From CBDDEC01 sp965226785 (GTDB lineage Bacteria > Chloroflexota > Dehalococcoidia > UBA2979), in contig CBDDEC010000002.1 of NCBI GenBank assembly GCA_965226785.1, positions 1,053,668-1,117,667 of the forward strand: DNA of 64,000 bases, written 5' to 3'. Shown one piece after another: positions 36,096 to 44,347 of the stretch. The position numbers were made by a program, and so were the translations under genes. The notes below the pieces were generated by a model. The model made no database searches, was not told the DNA's origin, and saw nothing but the letters and a program-made list of their open reading frames with translations. Positions within the stretch are counted from its first letter, which is position 1. Each line of letters starts with the position of its first letter.

Positions 36096-36172
36096 TACGT
36101 TTGAGACGACATAATTCAAATCTCAGCAAATCTACGAAGACATAAAGTCTCCACAATGGTTTCCATAATGCT

Positions 36173-36246
36173 TTGACTCGGCGCTCAGCACTGGGCTAGC
36201 GTCTGTGGGCCAGAGATGGCTGCTCCACAAGGTGAAAGGATTCACC
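36173..36246 (+). promoter_or_regulatory. Promoter candidate and Shine-Dalgarno hairpin of the small peptide gene
   Basis: TTGACT (36173-36178), 18 bp and TAGCGT (36197-36202) make a moderate promoter in a locally AT-rich stretch. Downstream GGTGAA (36231-36236) and TTCACC (36241-36246) form a stem whose four-base loop is AGGA, the core of the ribosome site, seven bases before the GTG start. Displaying the site in a loop could regulate translation. Confidence 0.45.
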
Positions 36247-36247
36247 T

Positions 36248-36346
36248 GTGCGGCGGAAGATGAAAATTGGGCTGGGGATCGCGCTCGGTGCTGCGGTTGC
36301 CGCCCTTCCAGCAGTTGCTGCTGCTGGGAACATCTCCTGGGTCTAG
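36248..36346 (+). CDS. Small secreted peptide (32 aa), unknown function
   Basis: GTG starts a 32-residue product. It has a basic start (MRRKMK), a hydrophobic core (IGLGIALGAAVAALP), an Ala-rich AVAAA cleavage site and a short tail GNISWV before TAG. This is a complete Sec-type signal peptide with a mature peptide of only six or seven residues. The gene has its own promoter candidate, an AAAGGA ribosome site held in a hairpin loop, and a strong terminator 57 bp after the stop. A one-base shift after SWV would give a longer tail ending DTAIGSHDVT, so an indel cannot be excluded. I know no homologue. A signalling or structural peptide is possible. Confidence 0.55.
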   Translation: MRRKMKIGLGIALGAAVAALPAVAAAGNISWV

Positions 36347-36402
36347 GTTCTTCCTGGATTCAGGCAGATACCGCCATCGGGTCGCATGACGTGACCTGAT
36401 AC

Positions 36403-36432
36403 GAACGGACCGCTCGCAAGAGCGGTCCGTTC
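36403..36432 (+). terminator. Rho-independent-type terminator
   Basis: GAACGGACCGCTC, loop GCAA and GAGCGGTCCGTTC form a perfect 13-bp stem followed by TGTGTT. It ends the small peptide unit. Confidence 0.85.
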
Positions 36433-36481
36433 TGTGTTCGCCGTCGAGTGTCGCGCCCTCGGCTGCGACCCGCCCTCCAGG

Positions 36482-37330
36482 TCAGCGCAATGTCACCGCA
36501 GCACCGGCGCGCAGCAGACCGCGCCACTGCCAGCGACCGAGGTCGATCTCACGCCCCTCGAACGCGCGTATCGCCAACGCCGTCGAGACGGCGGCGACCA
36601 TGAGCAGCAGTCCCTGCTGCCACCACACGATGCCGTTTACCAGCACGGTCTCGCCGCCCGAGTAGTAGTAGAGCGAGAGGTAGCGCAGCCACTCAGTGAC
36701 GGGCGTGAGCTGTGCCACCGAGGCGGCGAGGTAGGCGGCGACGACGTAGCCGGAGATCACACCGACCGCGATGCCTCGTGAGGGCGCCATCGTCGAGAGC
36801 AGCAGCGAGATGCCGGCGACCGCCAGCGTGAGCGGGAGCAGCACCCAGGTCGTCGCGAAGGTCTCGGCGCCGCCCAGGTCGCCCGTGTCGACGAGCGGCA
36901 CCATCACGAGGAACCCCAGCGCTGCCGTGAATGCGACGATCACGGCGCCGAGCGCCAGCGCCGCGGTCTTCTCGGCGAAGATGCGGCCCCGCGTCATCGG
37001 CTGCGCCAGCAGCATCGCGATCGAGCCTCGACTCTCCTCCGCGCCGAGCACCCCGGTGCCTGCCGCGATCGCGTAGATCGAGGCGATCACCGGCGCCAGG
37101 CTGTAGAACTCGATCGCGATGAAGTGGCGTGGGTTCGACAGGTCGATGTCCACGATGCCGAGGAAGTCCTCATACCCCGCCGGCAGCTCCACATCCGCGT
37201 ACGACTCCCTGACGGCGGGGAAGAGCGCTGCGATGAGGGCGGCATAGACGCCGAGCCCGACGCCGTAGCCGATGATGTGCCAGCGGTTGTCCCGCAACGC
37301 TCGGCGCAGCACGGGCCATCGGTCCAGCAC
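36482..37330 (-). CDS. ABC-2 type transporter permease
   Basis: A 282-residue membrane protein with about six helices (for example WHIIGYGVGLGVYAALIAAL and GLLLMVAAVSTALAI) and a large extracellular loop after helix 1. It has the ABC-2 permease layout, with an EESRGSIAMLLAQPMTRG stretch before helix 3. It pairs with the ATPase encoded just upstream; the GTG start shares one base with that stop (TAGTG). It probably exports a drug, lipid or peptide. The small secreted peptide gene lies beyond its 3' end on the opposite strand, so any link is speculative. Confidence 0.85.
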   Translation of the reverse strand: MLDRWPVLRRALRDNRWHIIGYGVGLGVYAALIAALFPAVRESYADVELPAGYEDFLGIVDIDLSNPRHFIAIEFYSLAPVIASIYAIAAGTGVLGAEESRGSIAMLLAQPMTRGRIFAEKTAALALGAVIVAFTAALGFLVMVPLVDTGDLGGAETFATTWVLLPLTLAVAGISLLLSTMAPSRGIAVGVISGYVVAAYLAASVAQLTPVTEWLRYLSLYYYSGGETVLVNGIVWWQQGLLLMVAAVSTALAIRAFEGREIDLGRWQWRGLLRAGAAVTLR

Positions 37331-38292
37331 TATTCGCCGCCGTTCTCTCTGGCGTCAGCGCTGCTGCCCTGCGTATTGCGTGCTCGGTCGCCGTAGTAGG
37401 AGAGGAACAGGTCCTCGAGGGTCGCCTCGTGCGACTCGATCGCCTCGACCGTGTGCGCAGCCAGCACCTTGATCAGCGGGTCGACGCTGCCGGTCGTCTC
37501 GAAGACCACCCGGCGCCCGTCGCGCTCACGCTGGCGCACGTTGGCCAGGCTTTCGAACGCCCCGTTCGGGGGCGCCTCGCCCCCGAACGTCACGCTCACC
37601 CGTCGAGGCAGCAGCCGCCGCTGCTCGGCGAGGACGAAGACGTCGACGATCTGACCTTCGCGCAGGATGGCCACCCGGGTGCAGACCTCCTCGACCTCCG
37701 CCAGCACGTGCGAGGAGAAGAACACCGTCCGCCCGTCCGCGGCCACTTCGCTCAGCGCATCCTCGACGACCTCCTGCATCAGCGGGTCGAGCCCCGAGGT
37801 CGGCTCATCGAGGATCACGACCGGCGGACGCGTCATCAGCGCCTGCACGATCCCGACCTTCTGCCGGTTGCCACGCGACAGCGTGCCCACCTTGCGGCTC
37901 GTGTCGAGCTGCAGATCGGAGACGAGGCGGTCGCGCATCGCCGCATCGACATCGCCTCGCAGGCGCTGCACGAAGTCGAAGTACTGCATCGCCGTCATGT
38001 CCCGGTAGAGCTGGACATCGTCGGGGAGGAAGCCGATGCGCCGGTGCGCCTCGACGCTCTGCGCCTGCACGTCGAAGCCGTGAATGCTGGCCGAGCCGGC
38101 CGTCGGGCGGATCAGATCGAGCAGGATGCGGATGGTCGTCGACTTGCCGGAGCCGTTCGGGCCGAGGAAGCCGAAGACCTCGCCCTGCTCGACACGCAGG
38201 TCGATGCCGTCGAGGGCGCGCACCGACCCGAAGTCCTTGGCCAGTCCGTCCGTCTCGATCGCCGCGAGATCGGCGCTTGCCTGCTGCGTCAT
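37330..38292 (-). CDS. ABC transporter ATP-binding protein (ABC-2 exporter)
   Basis: A 320-residue ATPase of the CcmA/drug-exporter group. Walker A is GPNGSGKST, the signature LSRGNRQKVGIVQAL, Walker B VVILDEPTSGLDP and the H-loop FFSSH. A C-terminal extension of about 100 residues is typical of exporters with ABC-2 permeases. Start ATG 38292 overlaps the upstream GYD-domain gene as ATGA, and the stop overlaps the permease start. The three genes should be one translationally coupled operon. Confidence 0.92.
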   Translation of the reverse strand: MTQQASADLAAIETDGLAKDFGSVRALDGIDLRVEQGEVFGFLGPNGSGKSTTIRILLDLIRPTAGSASIHGFDVQAQSVEAHRRIGFLPDDVQLYRDMTAMQYFDFVQRLRGDVDAAMRDRLVSDLQLDTSRKVGTLSRGNRQKVGIVQALMTRPPVVILDEPTSGLDPLMQEVVEDALSEVAADGRTVFFSSHVLAEVEEVCTRVAILREGQIVDVFVLAEQRRLLPRRVSVTFGGEAPPNGAFESLANVRQRERDGRRVVFETTGSVDPLIKVLAAHTVEAIESHEATLEDLFLSYYGDRARNTQGSSADARENGGE

Positions 38293-38648
38293 GTCGGGAG
38301 CGGCGGGTTCGCCGGCGGAGCGTCGCTGCCGAAGGTCGCCGCCACGCGACGAGCGCTGCGCTCGCGCTCGTCGCGTGGCTCCAGCCGACCGACCGGGATC
38401 GCCGGCATCGAATTGACGGCCACCCCCGCCTCGACGCCCAGCTTCAGCGAGAAGCGCGCCGCGGCGTCATTGTCGGGTGCGTCGATGATCCCGACGAAGT
38501 CCCACTGCCCGAGGACCCCGTAGAGCCCGAGGATCTGGACGCCGGGCGTAGCGCAGCGCTCCTCGGCGCGCCGGATGTGCTCGGGGTCGGCGAGTCCCTG
38601 CTCACGGCCCTCCGGCGTGAGTGTCAGCAACAGCACGTAGGTGGCCAT
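38289..38648 (-). CDS. GYD-like domain protein
   Basis: A 119-residue small protein. The pattern MATYVLLLTLTPEG, then ILGLYGVLGQWDFVGIIDAPD resembles the ferredoxin-like GYD domain. ATG 38648 has GAGGAGG at good spacing, while ATG 38654 would sit on the ribosome site. It precedes the ABC exporter genes with an ATGA overlap, so it is in their operon. Function is unknown. Confidence 0.75.
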   Translation of the reverse strand: MATYVLLLTLTPEGREQGLADPEHIRRAEERCATPGVQILGLYGVLGQWDFVGIIDAPDNDAAARFSLKLGVEAGVAVNSMPAIPVGRLEPRDERERSARRVAATFGSDAPPANPPLPT

Positions 38649-38690
38649 CCGCATCCTCCTCGGACGGCAGCGGGCGCGAGGCGCGCGCGG

Positions 38691-39224
38691 TTACGCGTCG
38701 GGGTAGCCCGGAGCCTCCTTCACAGCCTTGATCTGGTTGTGGTGATCGATGTCGTGGACCCGCTGGAAGAGGAACCACGCCCGCGAGTTGAGCGGGCCGA
38801 AGAACATGTGGGGCGACGTCACCTCGAGGTTCGGGTCGGCCGGCAGCCGTCCCAGTACGCCGGCAAACTCCGAGGAGTGCGCGATGAACTCCTGCCGCAG
38901 GTCATCGAAGCGCACCTCCTTCGGATCGAGCGGCGGGTCCGGGTCGCGGTCGGGGTGTCCACCGGCGGCCATGCCCTCGATCAGCTCGAGCGTGCCCTTG
39001 GAGGCCTGGAAGGCGTGCTGGACGCACTCGCTGATCGACCAGTCGTCGGGCGAGGGCTTGAACGCCGCCTGCTCCTCGGACACGCCAGCGATCTCGTCGA
39101 GGAACTCGGTCCGCGGCCCGACCACGCGCGGCCACAGCTCGATCCAATTGCGTCGCTCGGCCTGCCCCACCAGGTAGCCACGGACGCGTTCAAACTCTGG
39201 ATTTGTTGTCTCGGACTGCGTCAT
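38691..39224 (-). CDS. DinB/YfiT-like family protein
   Basis: A 177-residue four-helix bundle protein of the DinB superfamily. The metal-binding His residues are in ISECVQHAFQ and HDIDHHNQI, spaced as usual. Members are metal-dependent thiol transferases or related enzymes (bacillithiol and mycothiol S-transferases, for example), but the specific reaction is unknown. The start overlaps the enoyl-CoA hydratase stop as ATGA, so the two are co-translated. Confidence 0.8.
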   Translation of the reverse strand: MTQSETTNPEFERVRGYLVGQAERRNWIELWPRVVGPRTEFLDEIAGVSEEQAAFKPSPDDWSISECVQHAFQASKGTLELIEGMAAGGHPDRDPDPPLDPKEVRFDDLRQEFIAHSSEFAGVLGRLPADPNLEVTSPHMFFGPLNSRAWFLFQRVHDIDHHNQIKAVKEAPGYPDA

Positions 39225-39982
39225 CGACTCGACCCCCTCCCGGTCACGCGCTCCGTCGCGCGCGAGAACCGTTCCATGTGGTCGGACCCTCCGCGCAGCA
39301 GACGGTCGGCCTGCTCCTCGACGCCGTGCCCGTCGCCGGCCCCGATAGTGGCATTGATCGCCTGTTTCGCCCAGCGCACCGCCAGCGGCGAGGCGTCGGC
39401 GATCGCCGTCGCCAGCTCATCGACGGCCGCCGCGAACTCCTCCGGCGCGACGACGCGGTTCGCCAGGCCGATGCGTGCGGCCTCGTCCGCGTCCACGACG
39501 CGTGAGGTGAAGATCAGCTCCTTCGCCAGTGGCGCGCCGACGAGGGCGGTCAGCCCGGCCGCGCCGACCACCAGGCCGTAATCGGCGCCGGGGAAGCGGA
39601 ACCGGGAGCGGTCGGTGAGCACTCGCAGGTCGCAGGCACAGGCGAGCAGCGCTCCCGCGCCGTAGGCGGGTCCGTCGACTGCGGCGATCGTCGGCTTCGG
39701 CGTGGCGCCCACGCGCTCCGCGGCCTCCGCCGAGGGGTTGAAGCGGTGCTCGCCGGCGTCGTAGTGCTCCATCGCCTCGGCCATGTCGGCCCCGGCGCTG
39801 AATGCGCCATCCGCGCCCTCGACGACGATGACGCGTACGGCGTCGTCCGCGTCGAACGCGGCCATCGCCGTGATCACACCATTCGAGACGTCGGCGTTCA
39901 TCGCGTTGCGTTTGTCGGGCCGGTTCAGGCGCAGGCGCGCCACCGCGCCATCCACGCTCGTCTGGACCAGGTCGTTCGCCAT
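39221..39982 (-). CDS. Enoyl-CoA hydratase/isomerase family protein
   Basis: A 253-residue crotonase-fold protein. The oxyanion-hole segments are FSAGADMAEAM and GPAYGAGALLACACDL. The usual catalytic Glu in the following strand is not evident (GADYGLVVGAAGL), so this may be an isomerase, hydrolase or another crotonase-type enzyme rather than a hydratase. It acts on acyl-CoA substrates. The CoA-transferase stub just upstream fits a former acyl-CoA operon. Confidence 0.87.
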   Translation of the reverse strand: MANDLVQTSVDGAVARLRLNRPDKRNAMNADVSNGVITAMAAFDADDAVRVIVVEGADGAFSAGADMAEAMEHYDAGEHRFNPSAEAAERVGATPKPTIAAVDGPAYGAGALLACACDLRVLTDRSRFRFPGADYGLVVGAAGLTALVGAPLAKELIFTSRVVDADEAARIGLANRVVAPEEFAAAVDELATAIADASPLAVRWAKQAINATIGAGDGHGVEEQADRLLRGGSDHMERFSRATERVTGRGSSR

Positions 39983-40010
39983 ACTGAGCGCTCCGTCCTG
40001 GCGCGAACGG

Positions 40011-40204
40011 TCAGCGGATCACTCCACCGTCCCGCAGCGCCGCGATGTCGTCGTCGGAGTATCCGATCCCGGAGAGGATTGTGTCAGTGTCCCGGCCGAG
40101 GGGTGGCCGAGGCCGCAGTTGGCGTCGGTGGGCTCGCGCTCATCTTCAGCGGTGGCGCGGCCATGCGCTGCGGCCCGGTCAGCTCGTGCTCGAGCGAAAC
40201 GGTT
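40011..40204 (-). pseudogene. 3' stub of a CaiB-type CoA-transferase, truncated by IS6
   Basis: About 60 codons of a family III CoA-transferase tail remain: LTGPQRMAAPPLKMSASPP in one frame, then RPPLGRDTDTILSGIGY and IAALRDGGVI to TGA in another, so a frameshift lies near 40110. The stub ends exactly at the IS6 inverted repeat. It is upstream of, and co-directional with, the enoyl-CoA hydratase gene. Confidence 0.75.
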
Positions 40205-41151
40205 CTGTCAGATCTCAGACCACCAACTCTCCTGCTAGCGTCGCGCTCACGAGCGATGCAGGGGAGGAGCGATGGTGAGCTGTCCACGCTGTGGCTCGAA
40301 TCAGACCAATCGGCGCACTCGGCGGACGTCGCTTGGCTACCGCACGTTCTCGTGCCCAGCCTGTCGGAGTGTCTTCAACGAGCGGACCGGCACCCCATTC
40401 AACGACCTCCAATACCCAACGGACGTGGTGCTACTCGCCGTGTTGTGGCGCCTCCGCTACAAACTGAGTTTCCGCGATGTCGCCGAGATGCTGCTCGAAC
40501 GTGGTCTCGAAGTGACGCACGAGACCGTCCGCGAATGGGAGTTCCGGTTCGCTCCGCTGCTCGCTGAGCAGCTGCGCGCCAAGCGGCGCGGCCGGGCCGG
40601 AGTCTCCTGGTACCTCGATGAGACGTATGTGAAGGTCGGCGGACGCTGGTGCTATCTCTACCGTGCGGTCGACCATCGTGGAGATCTCATCGACTCGATG
40701 CTGAGCGAGCGCCGCGACAAACATGCCGCGCGTCGGTTCCTCCGGCGACTACTCGACGTCACAGAGGGCCGGCCTCGACGGATCACGACAGACCAGCATC
40801 CCGCCTACCGGCGGGCGATCCGCTGGATCATCGGCCGTAAGGCGTGGCACCGGACGACGCAGTACCTCAACAACTACACCGAACAGAGCCATCGCGGCGT
40901 GAAGCAGCGCTACTACCCGATGCTCGGGTTCGGGAGCTTCGAGTCAGCCTCGCGCTTCTGTTCGGCGTTCGATGAGCTCCGACAGTACTTCCGAGTTCGG
41001 CGACGCGGTGAGGCTCACGTCTCGCTCGCCGAGCAGCGACGGCTCTTCCTCACGCGCTGGCGCTCGCTGATTGGCGAGTTCGCGGCGGCGTAGTCACCGC
41101 GCCGACCAGAGCGCTCCCCGGCCAGCGCTGACGTGGTCTGAGATCTGACAG
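40205..41151 (+). mobile_element. IS6 family insertion sequence
   Basis: Perfect 19-bp terminal inverted repeats (CTGTCAGATCTCAGACCAC at 40205-40223 and its complement at 41133-41151) enclose one transposase gene. No 8-bp target duplication is visible in the flanks, consistent with later recombination or deletion next to the element. Confidence 0.85.
40272..41093 (+). CDS. IS6 family DDE transposase
   Basis: A 273-residue transposase. An N-terminal zinc-binding region has CPRCGS and CPACRS. The catalytic triad is intact: D in SWYLDETYV, D in ITTDQHPAY and E in NNYTEQSHRGVKQR. GAGGAG precedes the ATG. The IS copy looks complete and could still be active. Confidence 0.92.
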   Translation: MVSCPRCGSNQTNRRTRRTSLGYRTFSCPACRSVFNERTGTPFNDLQYPTDVVLLAVLWRLRYKLSFRDVAEMLLERGLEVTHETVREWEFRFAPLLAEQLRAKRRGRAGVSWYLDETYVKVGGRWCYLYRAVDHRGDLIDSMLSERRDKHAARRFLRRLLDVTEGRPRRITTDQHPAYRRAIRWIIGRKAWHRTTQYLNNYTEQSHRGVKQRYYPMLGFGSFESASRFCSAFDELRQYFRVRRRGEAHVSLAEQRRLFLTRWRSLIGEFAAA

Positions 41152-41327
41152 GGATGATCGGTACGACGCCCAGCCACCACTAGGCGGCGAGCGTTTACGG
41201 TGCCGGGTGGGCTCCCGGGCTCGGTCTGACCCCAGATTCTGACTGGCGCTTCGGCTGCTCTCGCTCTGATCTGTCGGCCGCGCCTCCGAGTCCATCTGGC
41301 ACGCACCGGTCGGGCGAACGTGACCTC

Positions 41328-42486
41328 ATAGGAGCTTGCCTTGGCGGCTCGTCCCTGTCCTGTCCGCCGTCCCGGCACGTGCGGCCACCCTGCACAGATT
41401 GTTCGATGAAGGGATGACGATGACCACCATGACAGATGCGACCACGCGCGTCACCGCCGGGGTCGACACGCACCGCGACCAGCACGTGGTCGCCGCGCTC
41501 GATGAGCGGGGCGGCGAGCTCGGGGTGCGGTCGTTCGCGACGACCACGGCCGGCTACCGACAGGCGCTCGCCTGGCTCCGCAGCCTTGGTCCGGTCGAGC
41601 GCATCGGCGTCGAAGGGACGGGCACCTACGGCGCTGGCCTGACCCGCTACCTGCTCGCCGAGGCGGTGGCGGTGGTGGAGGTGAATCGCCCCAACCGCCA
41701 GCTGCGACGCCGCCACGGTAAGTCCGACCCCGTCGACGCCATCGCCGCCGCTCGCGCTGCGCAGTCAGGGGAGGCCTCGGGTGAGGCGAAGACCCGCAGC
41801 GGTGCCGTGGAGGCGATCCGCGCGCTGCGCACGGCTCGCCGCTCGGCCGGGCATGCACGCACGACGGCCCTCAACCAGATGCGCGCCCTGCTCGTGAGTG
41901 GACCGGACGACCTCCGGGCCGCACTGCGGGGCAGCACTGTGTTCGAGCTGGTGACGACCGCGGCGCGGCTGCGCCCCGCCGACCCCACGACCGCCGTCGG
42001 CGCCACCAAGCTGGCCCTGCGTGAGCTGGCTCGACGGGTGCAGCGCCTCGAGGCAGAGCGCCGCCGCCTCGACACCGTGCTCGAGCAGCTGGTCGCCACC
42101 ACCGCACCCGCCCTGGTGGCCTGCTTCGGCGTGGGCACCGACACCGCCGGCGCTCTGCTCGTCTCCGCCGGCGACAACCCGCAACGCCTCCGCAGCGAGG
42201 CGGCGTTCGCCCATCACTGCGGCGTCGCTCCGATCGACGCCTCGTCGGGGCTGACCATCCGCAAACGACTCAACCGCGGTGGCGACCGCACCGCGAATCA
42301 AGCGCTCTGGCGAATCGTCATGGTCCGCATGGTCCACGACCCCCGCACCCGCCGCTACGTCGAGCGGCGCACGCGCGAGGGCCGCTCCAAGCGCGAGATC
42401 ATCCGCTCGCTCAAGCGCTACGTCGCACGGCAGCTCTATCGCCACCTCCCGCGCCCCGAATCGCTCGCTTGACAGGCGATAGGAGC
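41328..42486 (+). mobile_element. IS110 family insertion sequence
   Basis: The octamer ATAGGAGC occurs at 41328-41335 and 42479-42486 on either side of the DEDD recombinase gene. These may be the element ends or core target sites. IS110 elements lack long inverted repeats. The 175 bp between the IS6 end and 41328 has no gene and might belong to its left end. Confidence 0.65.
41420..42472 (+). CDS. IS110 family DEDD transposase/recombinase
   Basis: A 350-residue recombinase. The RuvC-like N-terminal domain has D in AGVDTHRDQHV, E in GVEGTGTYGAGL and D-D in KSDPVDAIAAARAA. The C-terminal Tnp_20 domain carries the conserved Ser region DASSGLTIRKRLNRGG. Such enzymes are guided by a structured bridge RNA made from the element ends. 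ATG 41420 follows AAGGG; ATG 41414 is an alternative. Confidence 0.9.
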   Translation: MTTMTDATTRVTAGVDTHRDQHVVAALDERGGELGVRSFATTTAGYRQALAWLRSLGPVERIGVEGTGTYGAGLTRYLLAEAVAVVEVNRPNRQLRRRHGKSDPVDAIAAARAAQSGEASGEAKTRSGAVEAIRALRTARRSAGHARTTALNQMRALLVSGPDDLRAALRGSTVFELVTTAARLRPADPTTAVGATKLALRELARRVQRLEAERRRLDTVLEQLVATTAPALVACFGVGTDTAGALLVSAGDNPQRLRSEAAFAHHCGVAPIDASSGLTIRKRLNRGGDRTANQALWRIVMVRMVHDPRTRRYVERRTREGRSKREIIRSLKRYVARQLYRHLPRPESLA

Positions 42487-42776
42487 ATCAGAGCCGGGTC
42501 GATGCCCTCGAACCGCACGATGTTTGCGTCTCGCCCGTCCTTGCCCCCGCCGAGGTCGCGGAGCATGAGCACAACACGGCGCGCGGCACCGTCGGATGGC
42601 GCGAAACCTCGGACGGCCCGGAGCTGCGCATCGGCGTGGGACCGAAGCTCAGCGAAACGCCTGGCTCGCCGGGCAAAACTGCGGCCGAGGATGGCGACTC
42701 AGAGGCGATCCTGCTGGGCCTCGGATACGAGACCGCAAGGATCGACCGCCTGCGCGAGGCGGGGACGGTCGGCTGA
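42486..42776 (+). pseudogene. 3' stub of alpha-methylacyl-CoA racemase-like CoA-transferase
   Basis: The frame from 42486 reads VDALEPHDVCVSPVLAP, then HNTARGTVGW, PKLSETPGS and LREAGTVG to TGA at 42774. This is the C-terminal quarter of a racemase-like family III protein. It begins at the IS110 right end, so the 5' part was lost there. The stretch between is GC-rich and has no intact gene. Confidence 0.75.
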
Positions 42777-42837
42777 CGCCCGCGCTGCGTCCGCGGCGCT
42801 ATCATCACCTGCGCCATCGCCTCCGGGCGCCCCCGTG

Positions 42838-44028
42838 CTAGATGGCACCATGATCACGAAGTTCGTCGATTCGCGTCCAGCTGTAGCCCGCCTCCTTAAG
42901 GACCAGTTCGGTGTCTTCGCCGAGGTTCGGCGCCCGGTCGGCGGGCTCGGGCACGCCTCCGCTGAAGCGGAGCGGCATGCCCATGCTCACGATCTCGCCG
43001 TACTCCGGATGGTCGATGCGGCGCAGGTAGCCGCTCGCCAGCACCTGCGGGTCCGACACGACTTCGTCGTAGCTGCGCACCGGCGCCCAGATCGCGCCCA
43101 GCTGCTCGAGCAGCGCCACCACCTGCTCGGTCGTCCTGCGCCCGAGCGCGTCACGCAGCGCCTCGACGAACTCGTCATTGCGGGCGAAGCGCGCGAGGCC
43201 GTCGAGCTGCGCCGGGTCATCGGCGAGGTCCTCGCGACCGAAGGCGCGCCAGAACTCGGGCCAGACGCGGCTGGGGCCGGTCAGCGCGATGTGGTTGTCG
43301 CTCGTCGCGTAGATGCCGATCGGCGTAACGGAGCTGAGCCAGGGGTAGGTACGACCGACGCGTTCGTACCGGTGCCCCCCGAGGATGTGTGCCATCAGCT
43401 CGGTCGACTGCGCCCAGATCTGCCCGCCGAGCAGCGACCCATCGACGCGCTGGCCCTCGCCGGTGCGCTCGCGCGCGTAGAGCGCCGCCACGATGCCGCC
43501 GAACAGCGTCATCCCGCCCATGGTGTCGGCGACGAGCGCGCCGGCGCCCTGCGGCGCATCGGGCGCGCCGGTGTTCCAGACCATGCCGCCCGCAGCCTGC
43601 GCCATCATGTCGTTGCCCGGACGCGTACTGTCCGGCCCCTCGGGCCCGTAGGTCGTGCCGACGGCGTACACCAGCCGCGGATTCAGCTCACGACACGCCT
43701 CGTAGCCGAATCCGGCGCGGTCGAGGGCGCCCGGGCGCAGCGTGCAGACGAGCACATCAGCCTCGGCCATCAACCCGTGGACGACGTCATGGCCGGCCTC
43801 GGTCGAGAAGTCGAGGGCGAGGCTGCGCTTGCCCCGATTGTTCGCATAGAAGACCGGCGGCCGGATGGTCTCGTGTGTGACCGGCAACCGTCGCCCGGCA
43901 TCCCCGGCGGTCGGTGCCTCGATCTTGATGACGTCGGCGCCCAGGTCGCGCAGCAGCTGGCAGCACTGCGGCCCCATGATCAGCTGCGTGAACTCGAGCA
44001 CGCGAATGCCCTCGAGCGGTCCGGACAC
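42838..44028 (-). CDS. Family III (CaiB/BaiF) CoA-transferase
   Basis: A 396-residue enzyme. The start SGPLEGIRVLEFTQLIMGP and the C-terminus GEDTELVLKEAGYS are typical. The probable catalytic Asp is in LVADTMGGMTLFGG. I start it at GTG 44028 behind GGGAGG; ATG 44103 would add a leader without family match. It transfers CoA to an unknown acid. It is one of five intact paralogues in this window. Confidence 0.88.
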   Translation of the reverse strand: MSGPLEGIRVLEFTQLIMGPQCCQLLRDLGADVIKIEAPTAGDAGRRLPVTHETIRPPVFYANNRGKRSLALDFSTEAGHDVVHGLMAEADVLVCTLRPGALDRAGFGYEACRELNPRLVYAVGTTYGPEGPDSTRPGNDMMAQAAGGMVWNTGAPDAPQGAGALVADTMGGMTLFGGIVAALYARERTGEGQRVDGSLLGGQIWAQSTELMAHILGGHRYERVGRTYPWLSSVTPIGIYATSDNHIALTGPSRVWPEFWRAFGREDLADDPAQLDGLARFARNDEFVEALRDALGRRTTEQVVALLEQLGAIWAPVRSYDEVVSDPQVLASGYLRRIDHPEYGEIVSMGMPLRFSGGVPEPADRAPNLGEDTELVLKEAGYSWTRIDELRDHGAI

Positions 44029-44108
44029 GACACCCTCCCCAACATGCATCAGCGCTCTTACGCGATACGGAGCGATTGTACGAGCGGTCCGCGCAGACTT
44101 CACACGAC

Positions 44109-44214
44109 GGGTGCGGGTTGCCAGACGAGCCCCCCGATGGATCGGGGCGGGTTCGCGCCTCCCGTCGCGCCCTCACACGTGGCGACCCCCGTGGGGGGTG
44201 CAGGTTGCCAGACG
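44109..44214. repeat. Two repeated motifs with hairpins
   Basis: GGGTGCGGGTTGCCAGACG (44109-44127) and GGGTGCAGGTTGCCAGACG (44196-44214) differ at one base. Between them are palindromes CCCCGATGGATCGGGG and ACCCCCGTGGGGGGT. The 319-bp gap from 44029 to 44347 has no other visible content apart from the start region of the permease gene. Confidence 0.6.
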
Positions 44215-44347
44215 CGATCACCCATTCGAGAGCCGTTTGTCCCCCGGGCGGCGGCAGAGTAGGATCGCGCAACCGGGCTGCGCTGGCCTCCGCCCTGCGT
44301 AGGCGCTGCCCGCTTGTGGGACGCAAGCGCAGCACCAGGGACAGGTC

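Noticed and set aside
42473..42837. A long plus-strand frame through the IS110-to-CoA-transferase gap
   Set aside because: Continues as the mirror of the minus-strand CoA-transferase and does not match protein families; the racemase-like stub in another frame explains the coding signal.
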